A stretch of DNA of 38,184 nucleotides. Origin: Elusimicrobia bacterium GWF2_62_30 (GTDB lineage: Bacteria > Elusimicrobiota > Elusimicrobia > Elusimicrobiales > UBA9959). Every line of letters begins with the position of its first letter. The first letter of the stretch is position 1. Of this stretch, positions 23,464 through 31,609 are shown piece by piece. The position numbers and the translations under genes are program-made. The notes under the pieces are model-generated. The model did no database searches and was not told the DNA's origin. It saw only the letters and a program-made list of their open reading frames with translations. The stretch lies in the NCBI GenBank assembly GCA_001799995.1, contig MGUK01000049.1, forward strand, positions 1-38,184. The letters are read 5' to 3'.

Positions 23464-23552
23464 AGAGGGGACGTTGTTTACTATTTGACTTATTACTGAC
23501 AAATCCAGACAACGTGTTGATAAATAGTCAAATAGTAAACAACGTCCCCTCT
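23464..23552. repeat. AGGGGACG-family palindromic element, divergent variant
   Basis: It has the same outer end (AGAGGGGACG...CGTCCCCTCT) as the other copies, but the arm continues TTGTTTACTATTTGACT instead of CTGATGACTAT. The centre again has TTATTACTGACAA and TTGATAA segments. It fills the gap between the YycJ-like gene and the dual-nuclease-motif gene. Confidence 0.82.
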
Positions 23553-23554
23553 CT

Positions 23555-25423
23555 CTACCAATGATAGCGGGCTTTTAGTTTGGTGAGCCAGGCCGGGGGT
23601 TTGCGGGTGATGGCGGCGGTGTAGGCTTCTACCAGGACCTGCACCGGGAGCTGGGCGAATGTGGGCTTGTACTGCGCGGCCAGGGCTTCTTTGTACCTTT
23701 CCATGGGGGCCAGGGCGGGGCGGTTCTCCGGCGAGGGGCGCTCGGGCGCAAGCAGGCTCAGGTTGCGGTTGTCGTAGACGACCAGGAACAGGGCTTCGTC
23801 GAAGCCGAATTGTTCTTTGAGCTTGAGCACGGTATAATGGCCGCGGTAAAGCTGGTTCACCGGCCCCAAGAGCAGGCAGGCACCGTCGGCACGGTCCACG
23901 GGGTTGGGAGCGCCGAACATGGCGTCCAGTTCCTCGGTTCTTACATATTTGCGTTTTTCCTGGTGGCGCAGGTAGCAGGAGGCGCCGCGGTCCTTGCCGT
24001 TAAGGCAGGCCTGGCGGCCGGGCTCGGTGAAACCTTCCGACGTGAACCCCCCGCAGGACGTGAACTCGGGCTCGCTATATTTAAATTCAATGCCGATAAG
24101 GGCGCGCACTTCCTTGCCGTCACGGGTGCCGGTCACGGCCAGGGCCGCGTCCAGGCTGGTGTGGAACTTGCCGGTCTCGCCGGTGAGGGCCTGCATGTCG
24201 GCCCTGGGAAAAGCATTGGGCCCGCCGGGGACCAGGCCGTGCGGCACTTCGAAGTGGCAGTCGGTTACGGCGGTGACGGTTACGCCCCACGACGGCGAGA
24301 CGTTATCGTTAAGGGCCTTGAGCAGGCCGGTTTCGGCCAGCGGGGTTTTGGCCAGGATGGCCGCGAAGGCCTGCGCGCAGGCGGCCTGCGAGCTGCGCGG
24401 GTGCTTCAGGTGCGGGTGCACGGCAATATTGTTCTTTTCGAAATAACCGGCGAGGGCCGCGTCGAACGGGCCGGCCTGGTTCTGCTTGGGCTTAATGGCC
24501 GACCAGGCGGCCTGCTCTTTGTCGGCCAGGCGGGTGAAAGCGTTCCAGCGTTCTTTGCGGGGCGCGTAGGCCGGGCGGGGGCCGGCGATGGCGGCTTCCA
24601 CCTGCGCCTTAAGCGGCCGGAAGGCGGCTTCGGCCAGCGGCGCTGCGGCGGCAAGCAGGGCGCAGGTGTAATTTTCCGGGATGGCTGCCTGGTCCAGGCA
24701 GGCCAGGCGGGCGCGGGCTGCGGGCTCGTCGCCCAGTATGATCAGGCTTTTGTCGCTGATACCTTTTAGCTCGGCCGGCTCCGAGACGACCAGGCCCAGT
24801 TCCACTTTCTGGGCGAACAGCTGTTGGTAATGCGCGAGGAAGGTTTTCTCGCCGCCTTTCAGGGCGCCGGGCAAGGCGCGCGTGGTTTTCAGCTGCCCCA
24901 GCACCGGGCCGTCCAGGTCGGGGTTTTCCGAAAGCTTCAGTTCCAGCACGGCCAGCTTCTGCGTTTTCTGCTCCAGCACCAGCAGGTCCACCCGGGTCTG
25001 CTCCTGCGCTTTATCCGCCAGGGCTTCCTGCGGTACCTGCACCTGCTCGTCGATAAGCGTGAATTCCTTGTTGCGGCGCAGCAGCTCCCAGGCCAGCAGG
25101 GACTGCCTGGACAGTTCCAATTCGTCCTTTTTATTTTTCTTGATATCGTCGGTGACGGCCTTCCTGGCCTGCCGCAGCTGCTCGGGCAGGTCGGAGGGGT
25201 TCACGCCGCGGATAGGGTCGCGCTGGAAGATCTTGGTGAACTCGTCGGTGGCGCCCAGCTGGCCCATCTCGAAGGCTTTCTGGCCCATGAGATAGAAAGC
25301 CACGCAGTTGTTGGGCCGCAGGTGCACGATGGAGCCCGGGTTGCGCTGCCAGTCGCTGAAAATTTCTTTGAACTGTTTGGCCTTGTTGAAGGCGGTGGGG
25401 TTGAGGAAGCGCTTGAAGGCCAT
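23555..25423 (-). CDS. Protein with two PD-(D/E)XK nuclease-like motifs
   Basis: This is a 622-residue soluble protein that I cannot assign to a named family. Near the N-terminus, D146 (RVDLLVLEQ) and E161-L-K163 (LAVLELKLSEN), with Q177 further on, have the order and spacing of a PD-(D/E)XK core. A second set follows in the C-terminal half: D425 (SLDAALAV) and E446-F-K448 (LIGIEFKYSEPE), with cysteines C457, C473 and C483 and later QLYRGHYTVLKL and ALFLVVYDNRN. The second region resembles PDDEXK-type domains of uncharacterised bacterial nucleases. The gene starts with MAFKRFLNP after a G-rich leader. Neighbours are MBL hydrolases and a helicase, all plausible nucleic-acid enzymes. Defence or repair are guesses. 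Confidence 0.65.
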   Translation of the reverse strand: MAFKRFLNPTAFNKAKQFKEIFSDWQRNPGSIVHLRPNNCVAFYLMGQKAFEMGQLGATDEFTKIFQRDPIRGVNPSDLPEQLRQARKAVTDDIKKNKKDELELSRQSLLAWELLRRNKEFTLIDEQVQVPQEALADKAQEQTRVDLLVLEQKTQKLAVLELKLSENPDLDGPVLGQLKTTRALPGALKGGEKTFLAHYQQLFAQKVELGLVVSEPAELKGISDKSLIILGDEPAARARLACLDQAAIPENYTCALLAAAAPLAEAAFRPLKAQVEAAIAGPRPAYAPRKERWNAFTRLADKEQAAWSAIKPKQNQAGPFDAALAGYFEKNNIAVHPHLKHPRSSQAACAQAFAAILAKTPLAETGLLKALNDNVSPSWGVTVTAVTDCHFEVPHGLVPGGPNAFPRADMQALTGETGKFHTSLDAALAVTGTRDGKEVRALIGIEFKYSEPEFTSCGGFTSEGFTEPGRQACLNGKDRGASCYLRHQEKRKYVRTEELDAMFGAPNPVDRADGACLLLGPVNQLYRGHYTVLKLKEQFGFDEALFLVVYDNRNLSLLAPERPSPENRPALAPMERYKEALAAQYKPTFAQLPVQVLVEAYTAAITRKPPAWLTKLKARYHW

Positions 25424-25492
25424 TGTTTCTCCGGGTAGCTCGTGGGGGCTATACCATTTTACCTTTTACGCCTGCGGACAGGGGGCGGGGCT

Positions 25493-26797
25493 TTAGTCGA
25501 GGAAGAACTCTTCGCCGTTCTTAAGGAGGCGGGCGCGTTTGCCGTAAGTGAAGGCGAATTTGTCGGCTTCATTGGTGTTTATGGGGACGATGTAGCGCGG
25601 CCTCTTGTTCTCCACCAGTTTGCGGATGGTGGAAAAATACGCGTGGCCGGTAAGCGGCGCCGGCACGTCCAGGAGGCCGCGGCCCTTGAACCAGTCCAGC
25701 GTCGGCAGCATGCCGGCTTCTTCGGTGTAGCTTTCCCAGGCGGAATACACCAGCGCCGCGCCGCGCAGGTCGTTGACCTGCTCTTTCACCCACAGCTGGG
25801 AGTTGGCGCGCACGGGGATTATGAGGCGGTCCAGGTTGGCGCGCACCCAGTCCCAGCCGAAGAGCTTGTCGCGCATGCGGCTGAAGGTCTCGGTGTATTC
25901 CGAAAGCTGGTACACGCGCTGCGTGGCCGCGTTGCGGATGATGCGCAGGTACTCGGTGTCCAGGCCGGGGAGCTTCAGCTCCACGCCGTGCTTCTGCGCG
26001 ATGGCCCGCACCCGTTCCAGCAGCAGCGCGGTGTAGCCGTCCACCACCAGGTAGCGCCGGGTGTTCTTGGCCAGTTGCGACAGGCCGGCGAGCAGGCCCA
26101 GGTCCTGGCCGGCGCATAAAAAGAACAGCGCGCCGTCATGTGCCTTAAGCTTGGTCTCCACCTGGGCCAGGATGTCCTGCTCGGAGGGGCCTTTCTCCAG
26201 GCCGGCCTGCACGCCCTCGGTTATCAGGGCGTCGATGGGGCCCATCTTGGCCGCCAGGAACTGTTTGAAAGCCGTGGCCTTGTTGCCGTGCTCGCGGAAG
26301 TGGCCGGTGTAGAGCACCCTTTTGCCTTCGGACTCGATGAGGAAGGCGAAGGACTCGGCGGCGGTATGGTCCATCAGATACGGCGTGATGACGAAGCGCC
26401 CGAGGATGAACTTGTGGCCGCGGCGGAAATAGTGGATGCCGACGGGGAGCTTTTTGCCGTCGCGCGGCATCTTGGTGGTGATGCGGATGACGTCTTCCAT
26501 GAGCTCGGACATGTAGACTTTGATATCGGGGTTGAGGGGCTTGGCCAGCAGCGCGCCGTAATGGTCGTAATGCGTGTGCGAGATGAGCAGCGCCAGTATG
26601 GGATTGGGGGCTTTGTCATAAAGCCCGGGGATATCCAGGATGGTCTCTGCCTCGGTCACTTCTATGCCCTGGCCGGTGGCCTGGTCTATTTTGGGCAGCG
26701 GGGCACCGTAATCCAGCAGAATGCGCGACGAGCCGGATCGCAGTTCGACGCAGTTCCCCCCCAGCTCTTCCGCCCCTCGGTGTACGATTATCTTCAT
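25493..26797 (-). CDS. RNase J-like MBL-fold hydrolase
   Basis: This is a 434-residue metallo-beta-lactamase fold protein. The N-terminal stretch GAEELGGNCVEL and the metal motif H74-T-H76-Y-D78-H79 (LISHTHYDHYGA) match the RNase J/beta-CASP group. MDHTAAESFAFLIE and VLYTGHFREHG correspond to the later metal-binding motifs. The length is shorter than RNase J (about 550) and no C-terminal dimerisation domain is apparent. LTGHAYFSTIRKLVE and RYIVPINTNEADKF near the end resemble the closing beta-CASP motifs. It may be an RNA-processing nuclease or a related hydrolase. A -10-like TATAAT lies at 26816-26821 on its strand, in the gap before a palindromic repeat. Confidence 0.78.
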   Translation of the reverse strand: MKIIVHRGAEELGGNCVELRSGSSRILLDYGAPLPKIDQATGQGIEVTEAETILDIPGLYDKAPNPILALLISHTHYDHYGALLAKPLNPDIKVYMSELMEDVIRITTKMPRDGKKLPVGIHYFRRGHKFILGRFVITPYLMDHTAAESFAFLIESEGKRVLYTGHFREHGNKATAFKQFLAAKMGPIDALITEGVQAGLEKGPSEQDILAQVETKLKAHDGALFFLCAGQDLGLLAGLSQLAKNTRRYLVVDGYTALLLERVRAIAQKHGVELKLPGLDTEYLRIIRNAATQRVYQLSEYTETFSRMRDKLFGWDWVRANLDRLIIPVRANSQLWVKEQVNDLRGAALVYSAWESYTEEAGMLPTLDWFKGRGLLDVPAPLTGHAYFSTIRKLVENKRPRYIVPINTNEADKFAFTYGKRARLLKNGEEFFLD

Positions 26798-26815
26798 ATA
26801 GGTCGCGCTACGTCA

Positions 26816-26821
26816 ATTATA
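26816..26821 (-). promoter_or_regulatory. -10 element for the RNase J-like gene
   Basis: A perfect TATAAT reads on the minus strand, placing transcription about 12 bases before the ATG at 26797. The -35 position falls inside the GGGGTCAGACCC repeat and does not match consensus. Confidence 0.4.
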
Positions 26822-26827
26822 TAACTT

Positions 26828-26868
26828 TGGGGTCAGACCCTGGGGTCAGACCCTAGGGTCTGACCCCA
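26828..26868. repeat. GGGGTCAGACCC palindrome, second copy
   Basis: The core 26841-26868 is a perfect 28-base palindrome (TGGGGTCAGACCCT and its inverse), preceded by one extra direct unit at 26828-26840. The fourth unit seen in the copy at 20594 is missing. It lies between the 5'-nucleotidase end and the RNase J-like gene. Confidence 0.88.
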
Positions 26869-26871
26869 CGG

Positions 26872-28425
26872 TTATTTCAGGCGCTTAATGCGGCCGGTTT
26901 TGGGGGGCTTTATCGGGGTTTTGGAGATGGCTTTTGCCATGATGTCGCGCACGGACAGCAGGGTGTCCGTCACGTCCTTGCCGTCGGCGAAGGCGTTGCC
27001 GCCGTCGCCGCCGAAAGCCAGGTAGCTGTTGGTGGCCACTGTAAATTCATCCGCGGGCTTTATCTCTTTGCCTTTGTGCCTGAGGCGCAGCACGGACGGG
27101 ACGCCGTGGGGGCCGGGCTTGAATTCCACTTCCAGGCCGGACACCTGCATGGCGGCTTTATTTTTGCCGAGGTTGTCGCTCATAAGCTGCGCCAGCTGCA
27201 CGCCGGACAGGCGCATGGTTATGACGGTGTTCTCGAAAGGCATGGCCTGGTACAGGTCGCGCAGGCGGACGGGGCCTTTGCGGATGGGGAACCTGAGCGC
27301 CCCGGTGTTATGGAAAGCCATATCCGTGCCGGCGGCTTTGCGGGTGACGTCGCACAGCCAGTTGCCCAGCGGGGAATCAAGGCCGGCCGGCGACAAAGCC
27401 AGGTCCGCGGCGGCCCGGCCCACCACTTTGCCCATGGCGCGCTCCACGGAGGCCTCGAAACCCGCCAGGGTCTTGAGCACGGCCGGGTCCTGGCCGGTCT
27501 CGTCCACCCACAGCGGCAGCAGTTCCATCCTGATGGTGTCGAGCTTGCCGGTAGCGTCGTCGAAAATGAGCTCGGCGCGGGTAACGTAGGACAGGCCGTA
27601 GTAGCTTTCGCCCAGCCAGGCGCCGGAGATGGGGTCGCGAAAGCCGCGGGCGAGGCCGGAGTGGTTATGGCCGCCCAGCACCAGGTTTATGCCGTGCGCG
27701 GCGCGCGCCACCAGCAGCGTGCCGAAGGGCGGCGGGTCGAATTCGTAGGTGGAGACATCAACAAGCTTCAGGCTCAGGTCCATGCTGAGGCCGATGTGGG
27801 CCAGCACGATCACGGCGTCGGGGGCGCGCTTGAGCACTTCCGGCATCCACCTGGCGGTTTCGGCGGCTTCTTCGCGGAATTCCAGGTTTTTTACGTTGGC
27901 GGGCAGAGTGGAGGTGGCGGTATGTTTGCCCAGCAGGCCCAGCACGGCTATTTTCTTGCCGGCTTTTTCAAGGATGACGAAGGGCTTAAGGTAAGCGGCG
28001 CGGGAAAAATCTTTCTTGTTGTAGACGTTGGCGCCCACAAAAGGGAAAGCGGCGCTGGAGACCAGGGTTTTGAAGCGCGCTTCGCCGTAATCGAAGTCGT
28101 GGTTGCCGGGCACGGCGGCCGAGTAGCCCAGCTGGTTCATGAGGGTGATGCTGGCCATGCCCTTGGTGAGGATGCCTTCGGGCGTGCCCTGGTACAGGTC
28201 GCCGGAGTCGAACAGCAGGTACGGGTTCTTTTCTTTTTTCAACAGGGCCGACAGGGCCGCGTAGCCGCCTATCAGGCGGTTCGGGTTGTGGTTGTCCCAG
28301 CGGGCCGGGCGCGCCGAGTACCAGCCGTGCGCGTCGTTGGTGTGGTAAACGGCTATGGTCAGCGCGCGGGCCGGGGCGGCGGCAAGGAGCAGGAGCAGGG
28401 CGGAAAGCGGGAACTTTAATTTCAT
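26872..28425 (-). CDS. Exported 5'-nucleotidase / metallophosphatase (UshA family)
   Basis: This is a 517-residue protein with a signal peptide (MKLKFPLSALLLLLAAAPARA). The two-metal phosphoesterase motifs are in place: D31-A-H33 (YHTNDAHGW), FDSGDLYQG (around 72-80), GNHDFD (107-112), VLAHIGLS and GGHNHSG. The C-terminal half has the nucleotide-binding domain of the family, including NTGALRFPIRKG, YQAMPFENTVITMRLSG and FTVATNSYLAFGGDGG. The length is typical. These enzymes hydrolyse nucleotides or UDP-sugars in the periplasm to salvage nucleosides and phosphate. The ChrB-domain gene lies 21 bases upstream on the same strand, so co-transcription is likely. Confidence 0.9.
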   Translation of the reverse strand: MKLKFPLSALLLLLAAAPARALTIAVYHTNDAHGWYSARPARWDNHNPNRLIGGYAALSALLKKEKNPYLLFDSGDLYQGTPEGILTKGMASITLMNQLGYSAAVPGNHDFDYGEARFKTLVSSAAFPFVGANVYNKKDFSRAAYLKPFVILEKAGKKIAVLGLLGKHTATSTLPANVKNLEFREEAAETARWMPEVLKRAPDAVIVLAHIGLSMDLSLKLVDVSTYEFDPPPFGTLLVARAAHGINLVLGGHNHSGLARGFRDPISGAWLGESYYGLSYVTRAELIFDDATGKLDTIRMELLPLWVDETGQDPAVLKTLAGFEASVERAMGKVVGRAAADLALSPAGLDSPLGNWLCDVTRKAAGTDMAFHNTGALRFPIRKGPVRLRDLYQAMPFENTVITMRLSGVQLAQLMSDNLGKNKAAMQVSGLEVEFKPGPHGVPSVLRLRHKGKEIKPADEFTVATNSYLAFGGDGGNAFADGKDVTDTLLSVRDIMAKAISKTPIKPPKTGRIKRLK

Positions 28426-28446
28426 TTCTGCGCTGAGCTCATATCC

Positions 28447-28905
28447 TTATGCGCCGCGGCTGTGCAAAGCCATCTCCGCCGGGGATTTTTCGCTTTTAAG
28501 CGCCGCGTAGAGCGCGTCGTAGACGAAGAACTGGTGCTCCAGGTTCTCGTTGTCGTTGGGGAACATCAGCGAGTAGCCGCGCGCGAGGGCTTCCAGGCCG
28601 GCGGCGTAGGGATGGGCTTTGAGGTTGCCGGTGTCGGCGGCGTTGATGATGTCCCCCATCTTCTGCAGAACGGGGTCGGTGAGGTCGTACTTGCGGAGGA
28701 TGGCGCGGAAGGTGCAGTCGCCGTCGTGGTGGCCCAGCTCGGCGTCTTCCACGTCGAAGGGGATGGCGCTCTCTTCGCGGGCCACCTTGTCCACCAGGCT
28801 TTCGGCGGCGAAAAGGATCTCCGCCTGCGAGTCCACGAACCTTTCAATAAGCCACGGGCAGGCCACCCTGTCCACATGCACATGCGCCCTGGTGATCCAT
28901 TTCAT
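28447..28905 (-). CDS. ChrB-type chromate resistance domain protein
   Basis: This is a 152-residue protein corresponding to the C-terminal ChrB (chromate resistance) domain alone. The matching stretches are WITRAHVHVDRVACPWLIERF, AIPFDVEDAELGHHDGDCTF and PNDNENLEHQFFVYDALYAAL. Full ChrB proteins carry an extra N-terminal part and act with the ChrA transporter, which is not in this window. Short stand-alone forms are common and may bind metal through the conserved Cys and His residues; a chromate role is not shown here. A strong Shine-Dalgarno (AAGGAG) precedes the ATG at 28905, and a -10-like TATAAT lies upstream at 28934-28939. Confidence 0.82.
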   Translation of the reverse strand: MKWITRAHVHVDRVACPWLIERFVDSQAEILFAAESLVDKVAREESAIPFDVEDAELGHHDGDCTFRAILRKYDLTDPVLQKMGDIINAADTGNLKAHPYAAGLEALARGYSLMFPNDNENLEHQFFVYDALYAALKSEKSPAEMALHSRGA

Positions 28906-28933
28906 ACATTTCTCCTTACCGTCCGCACATATA

Positions 28934-28939
28934 ATTATA
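28934..28939 (-). promoter_or_regulatory. -10 element for the ChrB-domain gene
   Basis: A perfect TATAAT on the minus strand would start transcription about 22 bases before the ATG, leaving room for the AAGGAG site. The -35 region lies in the palindromic element at 28951 and does not match consensus. Confidence 0.4.
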
Positions 28940-28950
28940 CCTTAGCGAGC

Positions 28951-29035
28951 AGGGGACGCTGATGACTTTATGACTTTTTATCAACAGTGCCCACGGGATT
29001 GTCAGTAACAAGTCAAATAGTCATCAGCGTCCCCT
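28951..29035. repeat. AGGGGACG-family palindromic element, full copy
   Basis: The outer arms AGGGGACGCTGATGACT and AGTCATCAGCGTCCCCT are exact inverses. The middle (TTTTATCAACA...TGTCAGTAACA) continues an imperfect stem. It lies between the divergent ChrB-domain and GGDEF genes. Confidence 0.88.
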
Positions 29036-29082
29036 AGACTCACTTTCCCTCAATTGTTATTATTCTATCCAGGGGGCCGCCA

Positions 29083-30351
29083 ATGAAAGCATCCAGCCAG
29101 CGCAAAGAACTGAAAGAGGAGAACGAACAGCTCCGGGACGAACTGCGCGCCTTGCGCGCCGCCCTTTCGCGCGAACGCAGGGACCAGCGCAGCAAGCTGG
29201 GCCTTTTCGACAGGGCCATCTCCACCAACGACCTGCGGCGGGTGGGCGAGGATATGTACCGGCATTTCTTCCGGGAATTCGGCGTGCTCCGGGGCGACAT
29301 CACCATCCTTACCGATTACGACGAGCGCAGCTTTTACGACACCATCGGCTGGACGCCGAAACAGCCGCCGCTCACCGGGACGGAACTGCAAAAACTGGCC
29401 CGAAAGCACCAGGCGCTGCTCAACACCCTTATCGAGGAACAGATCTTCATAGGCTACACCCGCGAGGAAGAAGCCCATATCCGCCGCTCGCACATGATGG
29501 AGCAGAGCATGCTGGAATGCATGCTCGCCAAGAAGCCGCGGATAGTCAACGACGTTTTCGCCGAGCTGACCCCGGCGGAACAGGAAGAAGCCCGGGCGCA
29601 GCAGACCAAGGCCTGGGTGAATCTGGTGGTGCTCAATCCCGAGAACTCCAAGCTGCTGGCCAAGATGCACATGTCCTTCAAGACGGCCAAGAAATACACC
29701 GCGGCCCAGCTGGCGAAGGAACTGGGGCCGTTCGAGAACCTGCTGCGCCACCGCATCTTCCACACCCGGGATTTCAAGCGCGTAAAATACCTATCCGAAT
29801 GCGACAACCTCACGGGCTTCCACCTGCGCCCGGTGGTGGCGGGCCGCTTCGACCACCTCATCTACGGACTTAAAAAAAAGCAGAAGCCGGAACGGCTCAG
29901 CCTGGTAATGATGGACCTGGACTATTTCAAGAGGTTCAACGACAAGTACGGGCACGACGTGGGGGACCTGGTGCTCAAGACTTTCTCCAGCGCCGTGCAG
30001 GCTTCCATCCGCAGCTCCGACATGGTGGGCCGCTACGGCGGCGAGGAGTTCGTACTGCTCCTGCCCGGCGCCCGCGCCAAGGACGTGCTGGTGGTGCTGG
30101 ACCGCATCTCCTCCAGGCTCAGCGGCGCGAATTGTCTGCCCAAGGCGCAGAGGTCCGCCGGCGCGCAAGAGGAGCATATCCGGTTCAGCGCGGGCATAGT
30201 CACCCTCACGTCCGCCAATCCCAAATTCGCCAATTTCGACGAAGCGATCAAAGCCGCCGACGACCTGCTGCTCCATTCCAAAAGGACCGGCAGGAACCGC
30301 TGTTCCTTCCACCGCTCTTCCGGCGGCATCAAAGTAAAAAAACTCGCCTAG
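29083..30351 (+). CDS. GGDEF-domain diguanylate cyclase
   Basis: This is a 422-residue soluble protein. An N-terminal charged coiled coil (1-40) is followed by an unassigned, possibly GAF-like sensory region (about 45-235). The catalytic domain starts at about 238 (CDNLTGFHLR). It has the metal-binding aspartate stretch MMDLDYFKRFND (277-287) and an active GGEEF signature at 319-323. The inhibitory I-site R310-S-S-D313 lies five residues before it. The enzyme therefore should make c-di-GMP from GTP and be product-inhibited. GGGGG precedes the ATG as ribosome binding site. The gene stands alone, with a copy of the same palindromic repeat on each side. Confidence 0.9.
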   Translation: MKASSQRKELKEENEQLRDELRALRAALSRERRDQRSKLGLFDRAISTNDLRRVGEDMYRHFFREFGVLRGDITILTDYDERSFYDTIGWTPKQPPLTGTELQKLARKHQALLNTLIEEQIFIGYTREEEAHIRRSHMMEQSMLECMLAKKPRIVNDVFAELTPAEQEEARAQQTKAWVNLVVLNPENSKLLAKMHMSFKTAKKYTAAQLAKELGPFENLLRHRIFHTRDFKRVKYLSECDNLTGFHLRPVVAGRFDHLIYGLKKKQKPERLSLVMMDLDYFKRFNDKYGHDVGDLVLKTFSSAVQASIRSSDMVGRYGGEEFVLLLPGARAKDVLVVLDRISSRLSGANCLPKAQRSAGAQEEHIRFSAGIVTLTSANPKFANFDEAIKAADDLLLHSKRTGRNRCSFHRSSGGIKVKKLA

Positions 30352-30360
30352 GCAGCCTAG

Positions 30361-30449
30361 GCAGGGGACGCTGATTACTTTATGACTATTTATCAACAGC
30401 GCTTCCGGCATTGTTAGCAATAAGTCAAATAATCATCAGCGTCCCCTGC
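30361..30449. repeat. AGGGGACG-family palindromic element, full copy
   Basis: GCAGGGGACGCTGATTA and TAATCATCAGCGTCCCCTGC are the outer arms, nearly exact inverses. The interior matches the copy at 28951 in layout and in TTTATCAACAG. It starts nine bases after the GGDEF stop, so it may act as its transcription end. Confidence 0.88.
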
Positions 30450-30453
30450 TCTA

Positions 30454-30487
30454 TTTTCACCTGAAAATATATATTTTCAAATGAAAA
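30454..30487. promoter_or_regulatory. Large AT-rich palindrome, candidate operator
   Basis: The core TGAAAATATATATTTTCA (30462-30479) is a perfect 18-base palindrome. It is flanked symmetrically, two bases away on each side, by TTTTCA (30454-30459) and TGAAAA (30482-30487). That gives four TTTTCA/TGAAAA half-sites with regular spacing, typical of cooperative binding by a dimeric regulator. It lies 150 bases before the first gene of the exported-protein operon, in an unusually AT-rich gap. The rest of the gap to 30636 has several weak -10-like sequences but no clear promoter. Confidence 0.55.
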
Positions 30488-30636
30488 TGTTTGTTCCCTC
30501 CTGTAACCGGCTTTAATATCTAAAATGTGTTTATTATTCAACAATTTACTGGCGAATATACGGCCGGCGGTTGTTGGCACATATATTGCTCTGTATGCTG
30601 ATGTCAGTTGATGGAGACAGTGGAGGCAAACTTAGC

Positions 30637-31584
30637 ATGAAACACCTGATCTTAAGCTCTTTTCTTCTTCTCGGCTCCGCGCAGGCCTATGCCGAAACCC
30701 GCGATGCGGACCTGGCGGCGCTAAAAAGCCTCCGCAGTTTCGGCGGTCCGGAGCTAACGGCCGAAGCCGCCCCCAAAGCGCCTCCGGTCCCGGCGCCGCT
30801 CCTCTCCCCGCTCAAGTCCTATCAGGCGGAATATCAGAAAGCGGCCTTTACCACCACGGTAAAGCTGATGGAAGATTCTACCTGGTGGATCAACCGGATG
30901 ATCCATGGCTGGCCCGTAGAATTCCCCCAGTATGCCCGCCCGGAGGGCTCGATATCTCTCAGGCTGGTTTTTGAGAGAGGCGCTTTTGACAGGGAAACCC
31001 AAAGTTACAAGGTAAGGCAATTGCTGCATATTTCGGAATATTCTCCCGGCGGCGGGTTCAGTATCTGGTCCCCTTTGGACACCGCCTCGGCAACTGGCAG
31101 CTGGTATAATCGCCCGGACGGGAAAAAGTTATACCTGCAGGTCAATAAAGACAACAGCGGGAAGCTGGTTTCCGCCACCGTTCATTATTGCACCAGCGGC
31201 AACGCCTCCCTTGCCCAGGTTACGGTGCCGTATGAAAACCTCAGGTACATCTGGCAGGAAATGACCAAGTACCAGTACGTTAAGACCGACAAGGGCGTAA
31301 AGATCTACCTGGCGCCCCAGACGACCTGGATAGGGGGCGCGTACAGTCACGGCTATGTGCTGAGCGAGGCGGAGCCGTTCTCGCCCAGGACCGGCCTGCC
31401 GCTGGATTATATAGAGGTTTGCCGCAGCGCCAATCACCTGTCTTGCGGTTCTAAGGTGCGCGTTACTTCGCTGGCCTCGGGACTCTCTTTCAGCCCGCTG
31501 GCGGGGCAGGATGCCTGGACCGTGAATGAAATGTCCCTGGAAGAACTGCAAACAGAACTGGCCGCGCTGGCCGGCACGAACTAA
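30637..31584 (+). CDS. Secreted protein of unknown function
   Basis: This is a 315-residue protein with a signal peptide (MKHLILSSFLLLGSAQAYAE). The open frame extends to 30571, but GGAGG at 30622-30626 and the signal peptide fix the start at 30637. A Pro/Ala-rich linker (about 35-60) precedes a domain rich in aromatic residues and beta-type sequence. It includes STWWINRMIHGWPVEFPQY, GSWYNRPDGKKLYLQVNK, ATVHYCTSGN and later cysteines (EVCRSANHLSCGSK). I find no known motif. It is the first gene of a run of three (next gaps 25 and 34 bases). Confidence 0.7.
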   Translation: MKHLILSSFLLLGSAQAYAETRDADLAALKSLRSFGGPELTAEAAPKAPPVPAPLLSPLKSYQAEYQKAAFTTTVKLMEDSTWWINRMIHGWPVEFPQYARPEGSISLRLVFERGAFDRETQSYKVRQLLHISEYSPGGGFSIWSPLDTASATGSWYNRPDGKKLYLQVNKDNSGKLVSATVHYCTSGNASLAQVTVPYENLRYIWQEMTKYQYVKTDKGVKIYLAPQTTWIGGAYSHGYVLSEAEPFSPRTGLPLDYIEVCRSANHLSCGSKVRVTSLASGLSFSPLAGQDAWTVNEMSLEELQTELAALAGTN

Positions 31585-31609
31585 GCGACCCGATTTAAAA
31601 AGGAAAACT

